From CAYOHP01 sp964403795 [NCBI: uncultured bacterium] (GTDB taxonomy: Bacteria; Muiribacteriota; UBA6191; CAZXTJ01): a stretch of DNA of 14,926 nucleotides. A model generated the notes under the pieces. That model had not been told where the DNA came from, searched no databases, and saw only the letters and a program-made list of their open reading frames with translations. This document shows positions 13,798 to 14,926 of this stretch, in pieces (within the stretch, counting starts at the first letter, position 1; each line of letters opens with the position of its first letter). A program made the position numbers and the translations under genes. The DNA lies in assembly GCA_964403795.1 (NCBI GenBank), contig CAYOHP010000156.1:1-14926 (forward strand). The letters are read 5' to 3'.

Positions 13798-14926
13798 TCA
13801 GCCCAGGGCCAGGCTGACCATCCGGTCCTTGACCACCAGGAACTTCTTGATGGTGCGGCCTTCGACCCACTGCTGGACCTTGGGACTCGCCAGGACCCGG
13901 CTCCGGATTTCCTCCTCGGGGAGGCCGGTGGGCAGGGTGAGGCGATCCCGGACCTTGCCGTCGATCTGGACCGGGTACTCGCGCTCCTCCTCGACCAGGA
14001 AGGCGGGGTCGAACTCCGGCCAGGTCTGTCGGTGCACCGAGCCGCGGGTGGCCCGTCGACCGGTCCGGTCCCAGAGCTCCTCGGCCATGAACGGTGCGAC
14101 CGGGGCCAGCAGCAGCAGCAGGGTCTCGATCGCCTCGGACCAGGCGTCGCCGGCCTGGGACGCGACCGGCAGCAGGTCCTTCAGTCCGTTCTTGTACTCC
14201 ATCAGGGCGGAGACCGCGGTGTTGAACGAGAAGGCATCGATGTCGCGGCTCACCCTCTGGACCGAGCGGTGCCGGAGGCGGGTCGTGCGGCCGGCCTCCG
14301 CGCCCTCGCGGGAGGCGAAGGGTGCTCCCTCGGGACGGACCTGTCCGGGAGCCTTGGTGACCAGGGAGTGGACGTCGTCCAGGAAGGCCTTGATGCCCTT
14401 GATCGAGCTGGGATCCCAGGGGACCTCGGACTCGAACGAACCCAGGAAGAGGATGAAGGCCCGGAGCACGTCGGATCCGTAGTCCTTCTCCACCTCGTCG
14501 GGGGTCACCACGTTGCCCTTGGACTTGGACATCTTCTGGCCGTCGGCCCCCAGCATCATCCCCTGGTTGCGCAGCCGGGTGAACGGCTCGACGAAGGGGA
14601 CCAGGCCGGCGTCATGCATCACCTTGGTCCAGAAGCGGGCATAGAGCAGGTGCATCACCGCGTGCTCGGCCCCGCCCACGTAGAGGTCGACGGGGAGCCA
14701 GTAGCGGGCCGTCTCGGGCGAGAAGGGGCGTCCCTCGTCGCCGGGATCGGGGAAGCGGAGGAAATACCAGGACGAGCAGGCGAAGCCGTCCATGGTGTCG
14801 GTCTCCCGCTCGGCAGCCTTCCCGCAGGCGGGACAGGTGGTCTCGACCCACGCCCGGCAGCGGGCCAGGGGGGAGCGGCCGTCACCCGAGGGCTCGAAAT
14901 CGTCGATCTCGGGCAACACGACGGGC
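13798..14926 (-). CDS. leuS: Leucyl-tRNA synthetase, C-terminal part (5' end off window)
   Basis: The last ~375 residues of a class I leucyl-tRNA synthetase; the frame runs off the right edge, entering with PVVLPEIDDFEP. Leucylation of tRNA-Leu in the cytoplasm is the family function. Visible landmarks: CPACG (zinc-ribbon-like Cys pair), TDTMDGFACSSWYFLRF, the segment AEHAVMHLLYARFWTKVMHD, GMMLGADGQKMSKSKGNVV with the KMSKS ATP-binding loop at 14521-14535, and the anticodon-binding helical domain and C-terminal KxKFLxV-like tail (IKKFLVVKDRMVSLALG). The short loop before KMSKS resembles the Bacillus rather than the E. coli type. It is intact to its TGA stop. It may be the first visible gene of a unit continuing into the pilin-like gene 73 bp downstream, but a separate promoter there is equally possible. 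Confidence 0.97.
   Translation of the reverse strand, partial: PVVLPEIDDFEPSGDGRSPLARCRAWVETTCPACGKAAERETDTMDGFACSSWYFLRFPDPGDEGRPFSPETARYWLPVDLYVGGAEHAVMHLLYARFWTKVMHDAGLVPFVEPFTRLRNQGMMLGADGQKMSKSKGNVVTPDEVEKDYGSDVLRAFILFLGSFESEVPWDPSSIKGIKAFLDDVHSLVTKAPGQVRPEGAPFASREGAEAGRTTRLRHRSVQRVSRDIDAFSFNTAVSALMEYKNGLKDLLPVASQAGDAWSEAIETLLLLLAPVAPFMAEELWDRTGRRATRGSVHRQTWPEFDPAFLVEEEREYPVQIDGKVRDRLTLPTGLPEEEIRSRVLASPKVQQWVEGRTIKKFLVVKDRMVSLALG

Noticed and set aside
9771-13817. A 1348-codon plus-strand open frame opposite the giant coiled-coil gene, rich in Gly and Leu
   Set aside because: It mirrors the Ala/Gln/Glu-rich sense gene: GCC and GCG alanine codons give no antisense stops. It has no recognisable domain, while the minus strand has a prepilin signal and a good ribosome site.

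Overview
The window is a gene-dense stretch of a very GC-rich bacterial chromosome; GC was judged by eye. Evidence for a bacterium is a bacterial-type leucyl-tRNA synthetase, a lipobox lipoprotein, a type IV prepilin leader, Shine-Dalgarno starts and ATGA-coupled genes. A diderm environmental lineage such as Planctomycetota or a deltaproteobacterium-like group would fit, but nothing here fixes the phylum. I see no rRNA, tRNA, transposase, CRISPR array or phage gene.

There are three transcription blocks. (1) Left block, minus strand, 5300 down to 56: a SWIM/SNF2-like protein of 864 residues whose helicase motifs are eroded, then a tandem-SAF (CpaB/FlgA-like) lipoprotein starting inside the previous stop codon (ATGA overlap), then a membrane-anchored C45/AAT-type Ntn hydrolase after a 71-bp gap that holds a GC hairpin. 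(2) Middle block, plus strand, 5402 to 6543: a pteridine-reductase-type SDR (FolM-like), translationally coupled to a dihydroneopterin aldolase family protein (FolB/FolX), forming a small pterin/folate module. Blocks 1 and 2 diverge from a 101-bp intergenic region. (3) Right block, minus strand, 14926 down to 6534: the C-terminal part of leuS, then a 1300-residue protein with a type IV prepilin N-terminus and an enormous alanine-rich coiled coil, then a PilX-like protein with a probable beta-solenoid C-terminus, then an unrecognised single-pass membrane protein. Its last 10 bp overlap folB tail to tail.

The most striking object is the 1300-residue pilin-like protein (9822-13724). After a prepilin leader with the conserved Glu at mature position 5, a globular region and a Pro/Gly linker, about 845 residues look like one continuous helix-forming segment. 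By eye it contains only one proline, and the whole protein has only two cysteines. All three sit together in a C-x8-C loop close to the midpoint of the helical segment, and composition is roughly mirrored on both sides: Ala-rich at the outer ends, charged in the middle. This suggests a disulfide-capped antiparallel coiled-coil hairpin tens of nanometres long, carried by a pilin-type anchor. With the PilX-like neighbour and the membrane protein it may form an undescribed surface appendage or spacer system.

The second notable object is the SWIM/SNF2-like protein. It keeps the fold landmarks of a Swi2/Snf2 ATPase but has changes in motif I and motif III, a decayed motif V and no recognisable arginine-finger motif VI, so it is probably a pseudo-helicase.
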